Assembly (NCBI RefSeq): GCF_020410765.1
Contig: NZ_CP084541.1
Span: 2,617,001 to 2,681,000, forward strand
Source of the DNA: Streptomyces marincola
GTDB taxonomy: Bacteria; Actinomycetota; Actinomycetes; Streptomycetales; Streptomycetaceae
Length of the DNA stretch: 64,000 bases
Direction of reading: 5' to 3'
Each line of letters begins with the position of its first letter. Position 1 is the first letter of the stretch. Positions 18,385 through 26,750 of this stretch are shown here, in pieces. The notes under the pieces are model-generated. The model was not told the origin of the DNA, ran no database searches, and saw only the letters and a program-made list of their open reading frames with translations. The position numbers and the translations under genes were made by a program.

Positions 18385-18540
18385 CTACGCGGCGAGAACG
18401 AAGTGGGCGACAGGCAGAAAGAAGAGGACACCGCAGGTGACCGCGATCAGCGGCTCACAGGCGCGCGCACCGAGCCACGCGACGGCCCGGGCCAGGCGGC
18501 ACGGACGACGCCGATGCCGCGCACGACCGGCCGGGGTCAC
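18385..18540 (-). CDS. Possible very small membrane protein, about 51 residues
   Basis: The reading frame ends in a clear hydrophobic helix (PLIAVTCGVLFFLPVAHFVLA), and its TAG stop lies inside the Shine-Dalgarno sequence of the zinc-knuckle gene (TAGGAG). The start is uncertain: GTG 18540 is a guess with a weak ribosome site, and a longer frame reaches 18612. This could be the first gene of the four-gene operon. Confidence 0.4.
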   Translation of the reverse strand: MTPAGRARHRRRPCRLARAVAWLGARACEPLIAVTCGVLFFLPVAHFVLAA

Positions 18541-18778
18541 CGGGCACGCTTCGACACATCGAGCGGCACGGCCGCGTCGGTCAAGCACGTGGCGTTCACG
18601 GGGATCACCCACCAGGGCACAGACCGTGAACCTGGGCGATGGATCGTCACATCAGTCTCCTGTACGTCGTCTTGACCGGAACGGCACCGATGCAACCGGG
18701 CGTAAGCTGGGCATGACCAGCCGTGACGAAGGCGAGTCCGTTCAACCCGTTCAACGCCCTGCTCAGGAGCGTGCACAC

Positions 18779-19475
18779 ATGGTGACGAACAGGCGTGCGC
18801 CCAACGAGGCGCTTCGAACAGCACTCGCAGAATCCAAACTGAGTTACGACGCATTGGCCCGCGCGGTACGCGCGATCGCCGCCGAGTCCGGCGACGCCCT
18901 GAAGACCAACCGTTCAGCCGTCGCCCACTGGGTCGCAGGCAGACCGCCGACACCCAGAACCGCCTCCTACGTGGCCGAGGCCCTGTCGAGGGCGCTCGGG
19001 CGGCACGTGGACCCGGCCGATCTCGGCCTGGCGCACGGCCCAGATCAACAGCCCCCGGGACAACTGGGGTTGCGCTTGGGATCTGACCCCGTTGCCATGC
19101 TGCGCCGTCTCGGAGCGGCTGACATCGAGCGCCGGGGAATACTGACCGGGGCCGCCTACAGCGTGGCAGCCGCCGCGTTGCCGCTCGGCGCCGAGCAGGC
19201 CGTCGAGTACCAGCAGCGGGCGAGCACGTACCGCGCCGGGCGGGCGGAGATCGAGGCCGTCCGGGACATGACCGAGATGTACACCCGCATCGACGAGCGG
19301 CACGGCGGACAGCACGGCCGCGCCGCAGTGGTCCAGTACCTCACCAGCGATGTCGCCCGTCTCTGCCGCGCCGGCTACGCACGCGAGGCGGACCGCGCGG
19401 CGATGCTCGGCAGCGCCGCCGAAGTGGCCTACCTGTGCGGCTGGAAAGCCTACGACGCCGGTGAACACGGCCTCG
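18779..19475 (+). pseudogene. 5' fragment of an HTH/TPR transcriptional regulator, cut by the mobile element
   Basis: From ATG 18779 (AGGAG nine bases upstream) the protein has a helix-turn-helix region (LRTALAESKLSYDALARAVRA; NRSAVAHWVAG) and an Ala-rich middle, ending at KAYDAGEHGL. After that the frame reads five foreign codons (VIYSS) and stops at 19492. The rest of the gene resumes at 25221. Joining base 19475 to 25221 restores GEHGL-AQRYYLQAY in frame, giving about 458 residues, the size of related Streptomyces regulators. The truncated product keeps the DNA-binding end but lacks most of the TPR end, so it could still be made. Confidence 0.9.
19470..19475. repeat. Left copy of 6-bp flanking direct repeat GCCTCG
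   Basis: GCCTCG immediately precedes the left terminal repeat and recurs at 25215-25220 immediately after the right end. One copy belongs to the regulator's GGC CTC GCG codons. It is either a crossover core or a target duplication. Confidence 0.85.
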
Positions 19476-19489
19476 TTATCTATAGCTCT
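19476..19489. repeat. Left terminal inverted repeat
   Basis: TTATCTATAGCTCT. Just inside lies AGGCACA...TGTGCCT (19500-19522), a perfect 7-bp inverted repeat that may be a recombinase binding site. Confidence 0.75.
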
Positions 19490-19553
19490 TAGGACTCTTG
19501 AGGCACATGAGAATCGTGTGCCTGTGACTCTGTTCCTGAGAGGTATCTGCTAG

Positions 19554-20735
19554 GTGTTTGGCACGTCTGTTACGTACGCTCCTGCGCGTACTTTCAAGGC
19601 CGAGAAGGCTGTCTCTGCCGATGGTTCCGTCCGCTGGGTCATCGCGTCCGACGAGTACGAGCTGCACTCGGAGGCGAGTGCCTATTTGGCGTCGCTGCGG
19701 TCACGGGACCGCTCGATCAACACGGAGCGCGTGTATGCGGGCCGGGTCGCGCTGTACCTGACGTACTGTGCGGCCAACGGCCTAGACTGGGCCGCGCCGG
19801 GCTTCGCTGCGCTGTCCCGTTTCCTGCACTGGCTGGTGGAGGAGCCACTGCCGTCGCTGGGGCGCCAGAAGCGAACGGAGCCGCGTCATCGCTCGAGGAC
19901 GACGGCGAACCAGATCCTGACCACGGTCGGTGAGTTCCTGCGGTTCGGCGTCCCGAACGGGTGGGTTCGGCCGGAGACGGCCGCGATGCTGTCGGAGGAG
20001 AAGTACCTGTCGTTCTTGCCTCCGGGGTACAGCGCGGGTGAGGACGGCCAGTACCGCGTCATCAACGCGAAGACCATCAAGTTCAACGTCGCGGTGCCGG
20101 GCTATGAATGGCTGAGCGACGAGCAGTTCGAGCAGCTGGTCAACGTCACGACCCGGGCCCGCGACCGCTTCCTCGTCTGTCTGCTGGGGGCTACCGGAAT
20201 CCGGATCGGTGAGGCTCTGGGCCTGCACCGGCAGGATATGCATCTGCTGTCCACCTCGGCCTCGCTGGGCTGCCAGGTGCTCGGCCCACATATTCACGTC
20301 CGGCGTCGGCAGAATGCCAACGGCGCCCTGGCCAAGTCCCGTATGCCGCGGTGGATTCCCGTGGATGAGAACCTGGCGTCGCTTTACGCCGAGTACTCCT
20401 ATGAGCGGGAGCATATACCCGAGGCCGCCGACTGCGACATGGTGTTCGTCAACCTCTTCCGGGCCCCGCTCGGCAAGCCCATGAGTTACCCCAACGCCAA
20501 GGACCTGTTCGACCGCCTGGCGGTCAAGGCGGGTTTCGCGGCTCGCCCGCACATGCTGCGGCACACTGCCGCGACTCGATGGATCCGCAGCGACACCCCC
20601 CGCGATGTCGTGCAGAACCTCCTCGGTCATGTCTCGCCCTCCTCCATGGATCCGTACGTTCACGCCACTGAGGCCGACAAGCGAGCCGCCGTCGACCGTC
20701 TCGCGGCCAAGCGCCGCCAGGAGGTGAAGGCGTGA
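19554..20735 (+). CDS. Tyrosine recombinase, first of the trio (TnpA-like)
   Basis: A 393-residue integrase-family recombinase. An N-terminal SAM-like core-binding domain (about 35-150) is followed by the catalytic domain: Arg in ATGIRIGEALGLH (about 217), HMLRHTAATR (His 333/Arg 336), LLGH (His 359) and nucleophile Tyr 368 in MDPYVH. All key residues are present, so it looks active. It starts at GTG 19554, 78 bases inside the left end, close to the subterminal repeats. The TnpB-like gene overlaps its stop by four bases (GTGA). Confidence 0.92.
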   Translation: MFGTSVTYAPARTFKAEKAVSADGSVRWVIASDEYELHSEASAYLASLRSRDRSINTERVYAGRVALYLTYCAANGLDWAAPGFAALSRFLHWLVEEPLPSLGRQKRTEPRHRSRTTANQILTTVGEFLRFGVPNGWVRPETAAMLSEEKYLSFLPPGYSAGEDGQYRVINAKTIKFNVAVPGYEWLSDEQFEQLVNVTTRARDRFLVCLLGATGIRIGEALGLHRQDMHLLSTSASLGCQVLGPHIHVRRRQNANGALAKSRMPRWIPVDENLASLYAEYSYEREHIPEAADCDMVFVNLFRAPLGKPMSYPNAKDLFDRLAVKAGFAARPHMLRHTAATRWIRSDTPRDVVQNLLGHVSPSSMDPYVHATEADKRAAVDRLAAKRRQEVKA

Positions 20736-23254
20736 ACAGCAGCCTCGCGTCCATTACCCCCATCCCCTCACGGCCTGCGGACGACGACCGGCTCGAGCAG
20801 TGGCGGATCTTCCTCGCCGGGAAGATCGACCCGGCCTGGCGAGATGGCGAGTGGGACAGCACGACCTGGCTGTTCACCGGCGACCTGGACAACCCGCACA
20901 CCGCCGCCTATCAGTGCTGCACTCCCTCATGTCTCACGGTGCTTCCGTCCCCGCACAGCAGGTGCCAGTTCTGCAAGGAGGCTCTGCAGGACAGCGGTAT
21001 GAGCGAGGCGGAGTTCGACGCCAGCTACAGCCGCGACCCGCAGCGATACCTTGTCTATACCCGGCCAAGCCAGTGCATCGCCGGCATCAGCGCAAACCGG
21101 TGCCGCCGCTCGGCCGCCAGCCGAGGGCTCTGCCGCTCCCATCATGCCCGCTGGCACCGGGTATTCCGCCGCGATGCCTTGGCAGACACGGACGAGAATC
21201 TCGTCGAATGGGCCGCCAGGGTGCCGGGCCTGGACGCCGCACCGTCCTGCATCGTCAGCGGCTGCCCGCTGGACGGTGTCGTGAGTTCGGGCCTCTGCGG
21301 CACCCACTACGAGCGGTGGAAGAAGGCGATGTCCCAGTCCCCGGAACCGGTGCCGGCGGAGACCTGGGCGGTGACCGCGGTCCCGTATCTGACGGGAGCA
21401 CAGTTCTCCCTGGCCGGGCTCAGCCCAGCGGTGCGGCTGGAGATACTCTTCGGCCTGCAACGGCGTGACGCCATCGCCGGAAGAGTCGTACCACGGGTCA
21501 TCCGGTCACTCGCCACGAGACTGACCAGCTTCCCGAGCCTGATCCTGGGCGCGAGCGAGGCGGAGGTCATGCAGGCCATCGAGGGCCAGACCAACGGCAT
21601 TCACTTCTGCGGCCAGACACTGCGCTACCTCCGCATCGCCTTCGACGAGTTCAACGGCATCGACCCCACCCAGCGTCCCGTCTGGGACGTCGCAGCACTG
21701 GGCATCGCCTCCGCCACCAAGCGAGGACGCCGACGCTCAGGAACCATCGATTTCACCCAGATCCGGCAGCCCTGGCTCCGGGAGGTGACCATGGAGTGGG
21801 CCCGCAGCACCCGTCCCACCGCGCATCGGCTGTCGGTCCGGCTCACCGCCTGCACGCACGCCTCGCGGGCACTGTCAGTACGCCCCGGCGAGGGCATGGA
21901 CGCCTCGGCCATGCAGTTCGCCGACATGACCGCGATCGCCGACTACTTCAGCACCCTGAACAGGGCTGACGGCACCGAGTACACCAGTAAGTACCGCAGC
22001 GGCCTGCTGACGGGCTTCTGGCAGGTCCTCGAATTCGGCCGCCAGGCCGGACTGATGGATGACGTTCCCGGCGGATTCTCCCGCCACAGTTCGCACCGGA
22101 TCGTCGAGGACGATCCGAACGAGGACGACATCGGCAAGGCGATACCCGAGTCCGTAATCCGTCAACTCGACGCCCACATCGATCAGTTGGCAGATGGGGC
22201 AACCTACGGTGCTCTGGAGCCCGCTGACATCAGGAAGCTGTTCCGCACGATCTACATGCTGCTGCGAGACACAGGCCGCCGCCCTCGCGAGATCGCATCG
22301 CTGAAGGTGGACTGCCTGGAGCACATTGACGGCGACTACAACCTCATCTGGGACAACCACAAAGGTAAACGCCTGCGACGCCGGCTCCCGATCGACTCCG
22401 GCACCGTGAAGACCGTCCAGGACTGGCTCGACGTGCGCAGGCGGATGCCGCGGAGCGAGCACGGTGGCCGCTATCTCTTCCCTGCCCCGACCGATCGAAG
22501 CGCCGATAGGTACATCCCCACACTGGCGATCTCCAGGGTGATTCGTCAGTGGGCCGACGCGATCCCGCACCTGGACTCGGAGGTCCTAGACAAGGACGGC
22601 ACCCCGCTGCCATTCGACCGCTCGTTGATCTATCCCTATGCCTTCCGGCATTCATACGCCCAGCGACATGCGGACGCGGGCACTCAACTTGACGTGCTCA
22701 AAGAGCTTATGGATCACCGAGACGCCTCGACCACCATGGGCTACTACAAGGTGTCCTTGAAGAGGAAGCGGCAGGCCGTGAAGACGATGCGACTGCACGT
22801 CGTCGACCGCTCCGGACTCCCGGCCCCAATGGCGTCCAACATCTCCTACGAGCGACGTTCCGTCGCGGTCCCGTTCGGAGGCTGCGTCGAGCCTAGCAAC
22901 GTCAAGGCGGGAGGACATGCCTGCCCGATCCGCTTCCAGTGTGCCGGATGCGGCTTCTACCGTCCCGATCCCTCCTACCTGCCCGCGATCGAGGACCACA
23001 TCCGATCGCTGAAGGCCGACCGGGAAACCGCCGAAGCCATGGACGCCGAGGAATGGGTCGTGCGCAACATGGCCGAACAGGTGGCGTCATTCAAGGACGT
23101 TGCCGAGCAGATGAAGGAACAGATGGACAAGCTGGACCCCGCCGAGCGGGCCGAGATCGAGGAAGCGAGCAAGATTCTTCGCAAGACTCGGGCCGCGAAC
23201 GGCCGCACCACGCTGCCACTGACCGTCATCCAGCGTCAGGAGCCCGGCGCATGA
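20732..23254 (+). CDS. Large tyrosine recombinase with cysteine-rich N-terminus (TnpB-like)
   Basis: An 840-residue protein. The first 200 residues contain several cysteine clusters (CCTPSCL...CQFC, CRRSAASRGLCRSHH, CIVSGCPLDG...GLCGTHYERW), probably zinc binding. The catalytic domain lies at about 500-690: Arg in RDTGRRPREIASL, YAFRHSYAQRH, LMDHRD, and Tyr in TMGYYKV. The first position of the HxxR box is Tyr, not His. A further CPIRFQCAGCGFYRP motif and a helical C-terminus follow. It is longer than classical Tn554 TnpB. The start overlaps the previous stop, and its own stop overlaps the next start (ATGA). Confidence 0.9.
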   Translation: MNSSLASITPIPSRPADDDRLEQWRIFLAGKIDPAWRDGEWDSTTWLFTGDLDNPHTAAYQCCTPSCLTVLPSPHSRCQFCKEALQDSGMSEAEFDASYSRDPQRYLVYTRPSQCIAGISANRCRRSAASRGLCRSHHARWHRVFRRDALADTDENLVEWAARVPGLDAAPSCIVSGCPLDGVVSSGLCGTHYERWKKAMSQSPEPVPAETWAVTAVPYLTGAQFSLAGLSPAVRLEILFGLQRRDAIAGRVVPRVIRSLATRLTSFPSLILGASEAEVMQAIEGQTNGIHFCGQTLRYLRIAFDEFNGIDPTQRPVWDVAALGIASATKRGRRRSGTIDFTQIRQPWLREVTMEWARSTRPTAHRLSVRLTACTHASRALSVRPGEGMDASAMQFADMTAIADYFSTLNRADGTEYTSKYRSGLLTGFWQVLEFGRQAGLMDDVPGGFSRHSSHRIVEDDPNEDDIGKAIPESVIRQLDAHIDQLADGATYGALEPADIRKLFRTIYMLLRDTGRRPREIASLKVDCLEHIDGDYNLIWDNHKGKRLRRRLPIDSGTVKTVQDWLDVRRRMPRSEHGGRYLFPAPTDRSADRYIPTLAISRVIRQWADAIPHLDSEVLDKDGTPLPFDRSLIYPYAFRHSYAQRHADAGTQLDVLKELMDHRDASTTMGYYKVSLKRKRQAVKTMRLHVVDRSGLPAPMASNISYERRSVAVPFGGCVEPSNVKAGGHACPIRFQCAGCGFYRPDPSYLPAIEDHIRSLKADRETAEAMDAEEWVVRNMAEQVASFKDVAEQMKEQMDKLDPAERAEIEEASKILRKTRAANGRTTLPLTVIQRQEPGA

Positions 23255-23826
23255 GCGTCAAGCGCACCCCCGCCGAAGTCCTCGTCGACTCCCGTCGGCG
23301 CGACAGCCGCCGCAAGCGAGCCAAGGTACTCGAGACCGTCGATGCCATGGTCAGCAGCGACCAGCCGGTGACGTTCGCGGCAGTGGCGAAGACCGCGGGA
23401 GTGTCGAACTGGCTCGTCTATGCCGATGGAGTACGCGAACACATCCAAACGGCAAGAGACAAGCAAGCCGCCCGAGTTCAGCGTGGTCGCCTTGCTGGCA
23501 CTGCGGTCAGCGCAAGCGGCCTGAAGACCGACTTGGAGCTGGCTCGTCAGGAAATCGCGTTGCTGCGGGCCGAGCGAGATAAGCTCAAAGGCGCCCTGCA
23601 ACGTCAACTCGGCCAGCAGCTCGACCAAGTGGCCGCTGGCGACCTGATCGCCCGGATCAACGAGCTGACCCAGCAGAACCAACGGCTGATCGCTGAGCGG
23701 GACGCCCTTGAACGGGAAAAGGCTGAGCTTGAGGCAAAGCTCGCCGAGACAGAGGAAGATCTCGGGGCCACCCGCACCAGCCTCCGCAGAATGATCCGCG
23801 CGGAAAACACATACCGGACCGAGTGA
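23251..23826 (+). CDS. Coiled-coil accessory protein of the trio (TnpC-like, DUF6262-type)
   Basis: A 191-residue protein. A short HTH-like segment (TFAAVAKTAGVSNWLVYADG, about 45-65) is followed by a long coiled coil from about residue 90 (LELARQEIALLRAERDKLKG; ELTQQNQRLIAERDALEREK). The layout matches the third protein of Tn554-type elements, which modulates transposition and orientation. ATG 23251 overlaps the upstream stop, with CAGGAG upstream. A strong terminator follows within four bases. Confidence 0.85.
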   Translation: MSVKRTPAEVLVDSRRRDSRRKRAKVLETVDAMVSSDQPVTFAAVAKTAGVSNWLVYADGVREHIQTARDKQAARVQRGRLAGTAVSASGLKTDLELARQEIALLRAERDKLKGALQRQLGQQLDQVAAGDLIARINELTQQNQRLIAERDALEREKAELEAKLAETEEDLGATRTSLRRMIRAENTYRTE

Positions 23827-23829
23827 ACG

Positions 23830-23868
23830 AAGGTGGCCGGTCCGCAATCTTGCCTGACCGGCCACCTT
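23830..23868 (+). terminator. Terminator of the recombinase operon
   Basis: A 12-bp perfect stem, AAGGTGGCCGGT with ACCGGCCACCTT, followed by GTTCTTCC. It begins right after the stop codon and separates the recombinase operon from the convergent passenger gene. Confidence 0.88.
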
Positions 23869-23949
23869 GTTCTTCCAGCACCGCTACCTGAAGCGCTCGC
23901 GGGCGGCCAAGCAATACTTGCACTCCGAACGAGAGGGAGGGAGGAGTGG

Positions 23950-24942
23950 CTAATCTCCGTATGTTCCCGCACTAACATTGCCCCCGTAGGGGAGATGAAG
24001 ATTCCCGGAAGGGAACCGAAGAACCGCGCTGGTATCACCGGCTTTCAATGCCGGACCATAGACGATGCGTTCCGTTCTCCCGACAGCATCGATCGCTTCC
24101 TGGACTTCGCCCACAGCCTTGCCAAGGTCTCTGCCATTCTGGGCCACGCCTTCTCCCCGGAACCACTGATCTACCAATTCCCCAATTTCACCCATTGCGA
24201 GCTGCTCAAGCAGTTCGAACGGAGCAATTCCGGGGAATTGAAAGTCTCTGACTTCCACCTTGCTGATTAGATATCGGTCGGGGGCGACAGACATCCAGGC
24301 GTGGGCCTGGACGGCTCCCTCGTCCACCAGTTTGGTGCAGAAGAGATCCGGGCACGGGGCAGGAAGACGACCGGCATAGCAGTGCTCTCGAAGTGCCTGG
24401 CGGACTCGGAGATCCGTCGCGCGGAACGTCACCCTTCCGCTGGCGTCAAACTCAAAGAAATTCTGTATGTCAAACGACTCATCGAAGGGGATATCCCCGC
24501 GCTCTTGAGTCTCATGGAAGGACTCCGACAGATAGAAGGCATCTGTCAGATAGGTCAGCACTGGCCAGCATCCGATCTTTCGTGCAAAATTACTGGTGAT
24601 TCGCAGTAGCGGCAGACCGGCGCGAGCGCACAGATCATTCTTGAGTCGGTCCCGTTCGCGAGTCCTATGGTCGTTCCAATGCTGCCTGCCATCCAACTCC
24701 ACAGCGAAGCGGCCCAAACCCGTGGCGGTGTCGACCATGAGAAAGTCCAGATGAGCACGTAGAGCGTACGATTTGGCCCGTCCGCTCAGATCGTCCATAC
24801 CGTCAATGTCGATAGCATCCGCCAAGCCAACCTTGAGCATCAAGCGGTCACCGTGCTCAGCCGCAGTCCGTTGGAGCATCTGATCCGCAGCATCCTCATA
24901 CCTGTTAACGGTGATCGACCGAATCCCACCCCGAGTAGTCAT
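23950..24942 (-). CDS. DUF2726 / PD-(D/E)XK nuclease-like passenger protein
   Basis: A 330-residue protein. The core has the order expected for a restriction-endonuclease-like fold of the DUF2726/VSR group: HLDFLMVD (about 64-71), FAVELDGRQHW (about 79-89), RDRLKNDLCARAGLPLLRI (about 97-115). The C-terminal two thirds (ESFDIQNFFEFDASGRVTF, DRYLISKVEVRDFQFPG) I do not recognise. ATG 24942 has AAGGGAAGG upstream; a longer frame extends to 24990. Base composition is clearly lower in G+C than the host. Transcribed toward the recombinases. It may be a defence or addiction gene carried by the element (inference only). Confidence 0.75.
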   Translation of the reverse strand: MTTRGGIRSITVNRYEDAADQMLQRTAAEHGDRLMLKVGLADAIDIDGMDDLSGRAKSYALRAHLDFLMVDTATGLGRFAVELDGRQHWNDHRTRERDRLKNDLCARAGLPLLRITSNFARKIGCWPVLTYLTDAFYLSESFHETQERGDIPFDESFDIQNFFEFDASGRVTFRATDLRVRQALREHCYAGRLPAPCPDLFCTKLVDEGAVQAHAWMSVAPDRYLISKVEVRDFQFPGIAPFELLEQLAMGEIGELVDQWFRGEGVAQNGRDLGKAVGEVQEAIDAVGRTERIVYGPALKAGDTSAVLRFPSGNLHLPYGGNVSAGTYGD

Positions 24943-25200
24943 CCTTCCCTTATACCAGCGGAGACAGCGCGCCCGGCCGTAATCGCCCAAGTCAGGGAGT
25001 GCGCCGCGGCCCCTGCCTCCATCACAGGTGCTCAGGACCCGCCGTGAGTGACAGCCGCGCCCGAGGGCTACTCACTGATCGGTCCTTGATCGGCGACTGC
25101 CTCCATGCGGGGTGCCAGTCCGCTCGGGGGTGCGCCCCGCAGGGGAACGTGCCTCACGTAACAGACAGAGGTATGGGCTATCTACCTGTGCGTTCGCTTG

Positions 25201-25214
25201 ACAACTCTAGATAA
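25201..25214. repeat. Right terminal inverted repeat
   Basis: ACAACTCTAGATAA, the inverse of TTATCTAGAGTTGT. It directly abuts the second GCCTCG copy at 25215-25220. The 210 bases between the passenger gene and this end contain no gene but carry the inverted GTCTGTTACGT motif. Confidence 0.75.
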
Positions 25215-25220
25215 GCCTCG
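25215..25220. repeat. Right copy of 6-bp flanking direct repeat GCCTCG
   Basis: Matches 19470-19475. Target codons resume from here as CTC GCG CAG CGC TAC. Confidence 0.85.
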
Positions 25221-25900
25221 CGCAGCGCTACTACCTCCAGGCGTACCAATTGACGAAGGAAGCCGGCGACGATCTCCATCAGGCGTTCATCCTGCGCATC
25301 CTGGCGCACAACGGAATGGACATCCGGCGCCCGGAACACACGCTCGACCTGGCGGACGCCGCGCTTGAGCGCGCCCGGCGCGCGGACCCCTGCACCCTGG
25401 CGTTGTTCGAGGTCACCCGGGCGCGGGCACTGGCGAACGCGGGGCGCCGTCCGGAGGCGACCGCCCAACTGCGCCAAGCCCAGGACCGCGTCCTCCGCGG
25501 CGACGAGGCCGAACTGCCGCACTGGGCCGCGTTGTGGGGATCGGCCCGCGCCTGCATCAGCTCGCACAGCGCGAAAACCATGGTGGCCATGAAGGATCAC
25601 GCGGCAGCGGAACGGCATTACGCGATCTCCGCCCGCTCCCGCCCGTCCCCCGAATACACCCGGATCACGGCTCTGACCATCGCCGCCCAGGGGCGGGAGC
25701 AGGCGCGGCAGGGCCACGTCGAGCAGGCATGCGCGACATGGGACAGAGCACTGACGATGCTGGACGGGGTGCGGTCCTCCCGTGCGGCAGACGCGGTCTC
25801 GGGAATGCGCAGGACGCTGGGCCCGCTACTGCGCCGCGGTGCTCGCCGGGCGGCTGAGCTGGACGAGCGGGCGCGGGACTGGCAGCTCTCACACGTGTGA
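25221..25900 (+). pseudogene. 3' fragment of the interrupted HTH/TPR regulator
   Basis: Continues the protein broken at 19475: AQRYYLQAYQLTKEAGDDL, then TPR-like helical repeats (RPEHTLDLADAALERARR, ALFEVTRARALANAGR, EQARQGHVEQACATWDRAL), ending at QLSHV. An ATG at 25250 could allow separate translation of this part, but the DNA-binding half is then missing. It converges on the HAD hydrolase gene. Confidence 0.88.
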
Positions 25901-25938
25901 TCCGCGCCCACACGGACCCGCGCGGACGCCGGGGCCGT

Positions 25939-26583
25939 TCACGCGTGCGTGACGATGTCCGCCAGCTCGTTCAGTCCGGTGATCGACCAGTCCGCCGCCG
26001 CCCGCACGTCCGGGGCATCCGCCCACAGGTGCCCCCAGGGGCCGCGCCGCAGGTGGGCCGTCAACAGGCCCGAGTCGCGCGCGGGAAACACATCGTTCGC
26101 CGGGTGATCACCTACATAGAGGACTTCGCGGGGTTCCGCCCCCGCGAGATCCACCACCCGGCGGAAGAAGTCCTCATGGGGTTTGGCCACCCCCCAATCC
26201 CCGGACACCGCGACCGCGTCCACCGGCAGGGCCAGTCCTCGCAGCAATGCCCCCGCCCGTGACGTCTGGTTGCCCGCCACGGCCACGCGTACGCCGAGGC
26301 CGCGCAACGCCGAGAGAGCGGACCGCACGTCGTCGTACAGATCGCTCTCCTCCAGCGACTCGCCGTGTCCTGCTGCCTCGCGTGCCGCGTATTCCGCGTT
26401 CAGATCGATGCCCGGCCGCAGGAGTCGGACGGCCTCCGCGTTGTCCTCGCCGCGTGCGACCACGGCTCCGACCAGAGCGGACAGCGTGTGCCGTGGCACG
26501 CCGAGCCAGTCAGCCCACGCCGCCCAGTACCGGTCGTCGCGGACAAGCGTCTCGCCGATGTCGAACGCCACGCACTTGATCAC
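25939..26583 (-). CDS. HAD-superfamily hydrolase
   Basis: About 214 residues. Motif I is KCVAFDIGETLV (nucleophile Asp; the second Asp of the usual DxD is Glu, as in a known HAD subgroup). Motif II lies near VAVAGNQTS, motif III lysine in GVAKPHEDFF, and motif IV in VLYVGDHPANDVFPA. It is a probable phosphatase of unknown substrate. The start is set at GTG 26583 directly before the first strand; GTG 26589 is also possible. It is divergent from an HTH/TPR regulator. Confidence 0.85.
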   Translation of the reverse strand: MIKCVAFDIGETLVRDDRYWAAWADWLGVPRHTLSALVGAVVARGEDNAEAVRLLRPGIDLNAEYAAREAAGHGESLEESDLYDDVRSALSALRGLGVRVAVAGNQTSRAGALLRGLALPVDAVAVSGDWGVAKPHEDFFRRVVDLAGAEPREVLYVGDHPANDVFPARDSGLLTAHLRRGPWGHLWADAPDVRAAADWSITGLNELADIVTHA

Positions 26584-26750
26584 CGCCACAGCGTAGAGGC
26601 GCGCGGCACACGACGAACGTTTCGCCCGACCCGACGCCCGACCCTCCGCGACCGGAACCGACGGGATCGGATTCCGCCCGTCGAACGACCGCCCGCCGGT
26701 CACACCCGGATACAGGACGCGCACCCGGCGTTGTGGGGAACACTCAGGGC

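Larger units (their letters stand above)
19476..25214 (+). mobile_element. Tn554-like (recombinase-trio) transposon, 5,739 bp, with nuclease-fold passenger
   Basis: Ends: TTATCTATAGCTCT at the left and the inverse of TTATCTAGAGTTGT at the right, 11 of 14 positions matching. A shared subterminal GTCTGTTACGT occurs at 19565-19575 and inverted at 25156-25166. Content: two tyrosine recombinases and a coiled-coil protein, all overlapping start-to-stop, then a terminator and one opposite-strand passenger gene. This is the tnpA-tnpB-tnpC layout of Tn554-type elements. The element interrupts a host regulator, and precise removal with one GCCTCG copy restores the frame. The right half is visibly less GC-rich than the host, consistent with transfer. 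Confidence 0.88.

Noticed and set aside
18368..18778. Upstream extension of the interrupted regulator
   Set aside because: The 18368 start lacks a ribosome site and the added residues are Arg-rich and unrelated; ATG 18779 has AGGAG.
25201..25230. TTGACA-like box at the right end of the transposon as an outward promoter
   Set aside because: No matching -10 box at a suitable distance in the downstream gene fragment.
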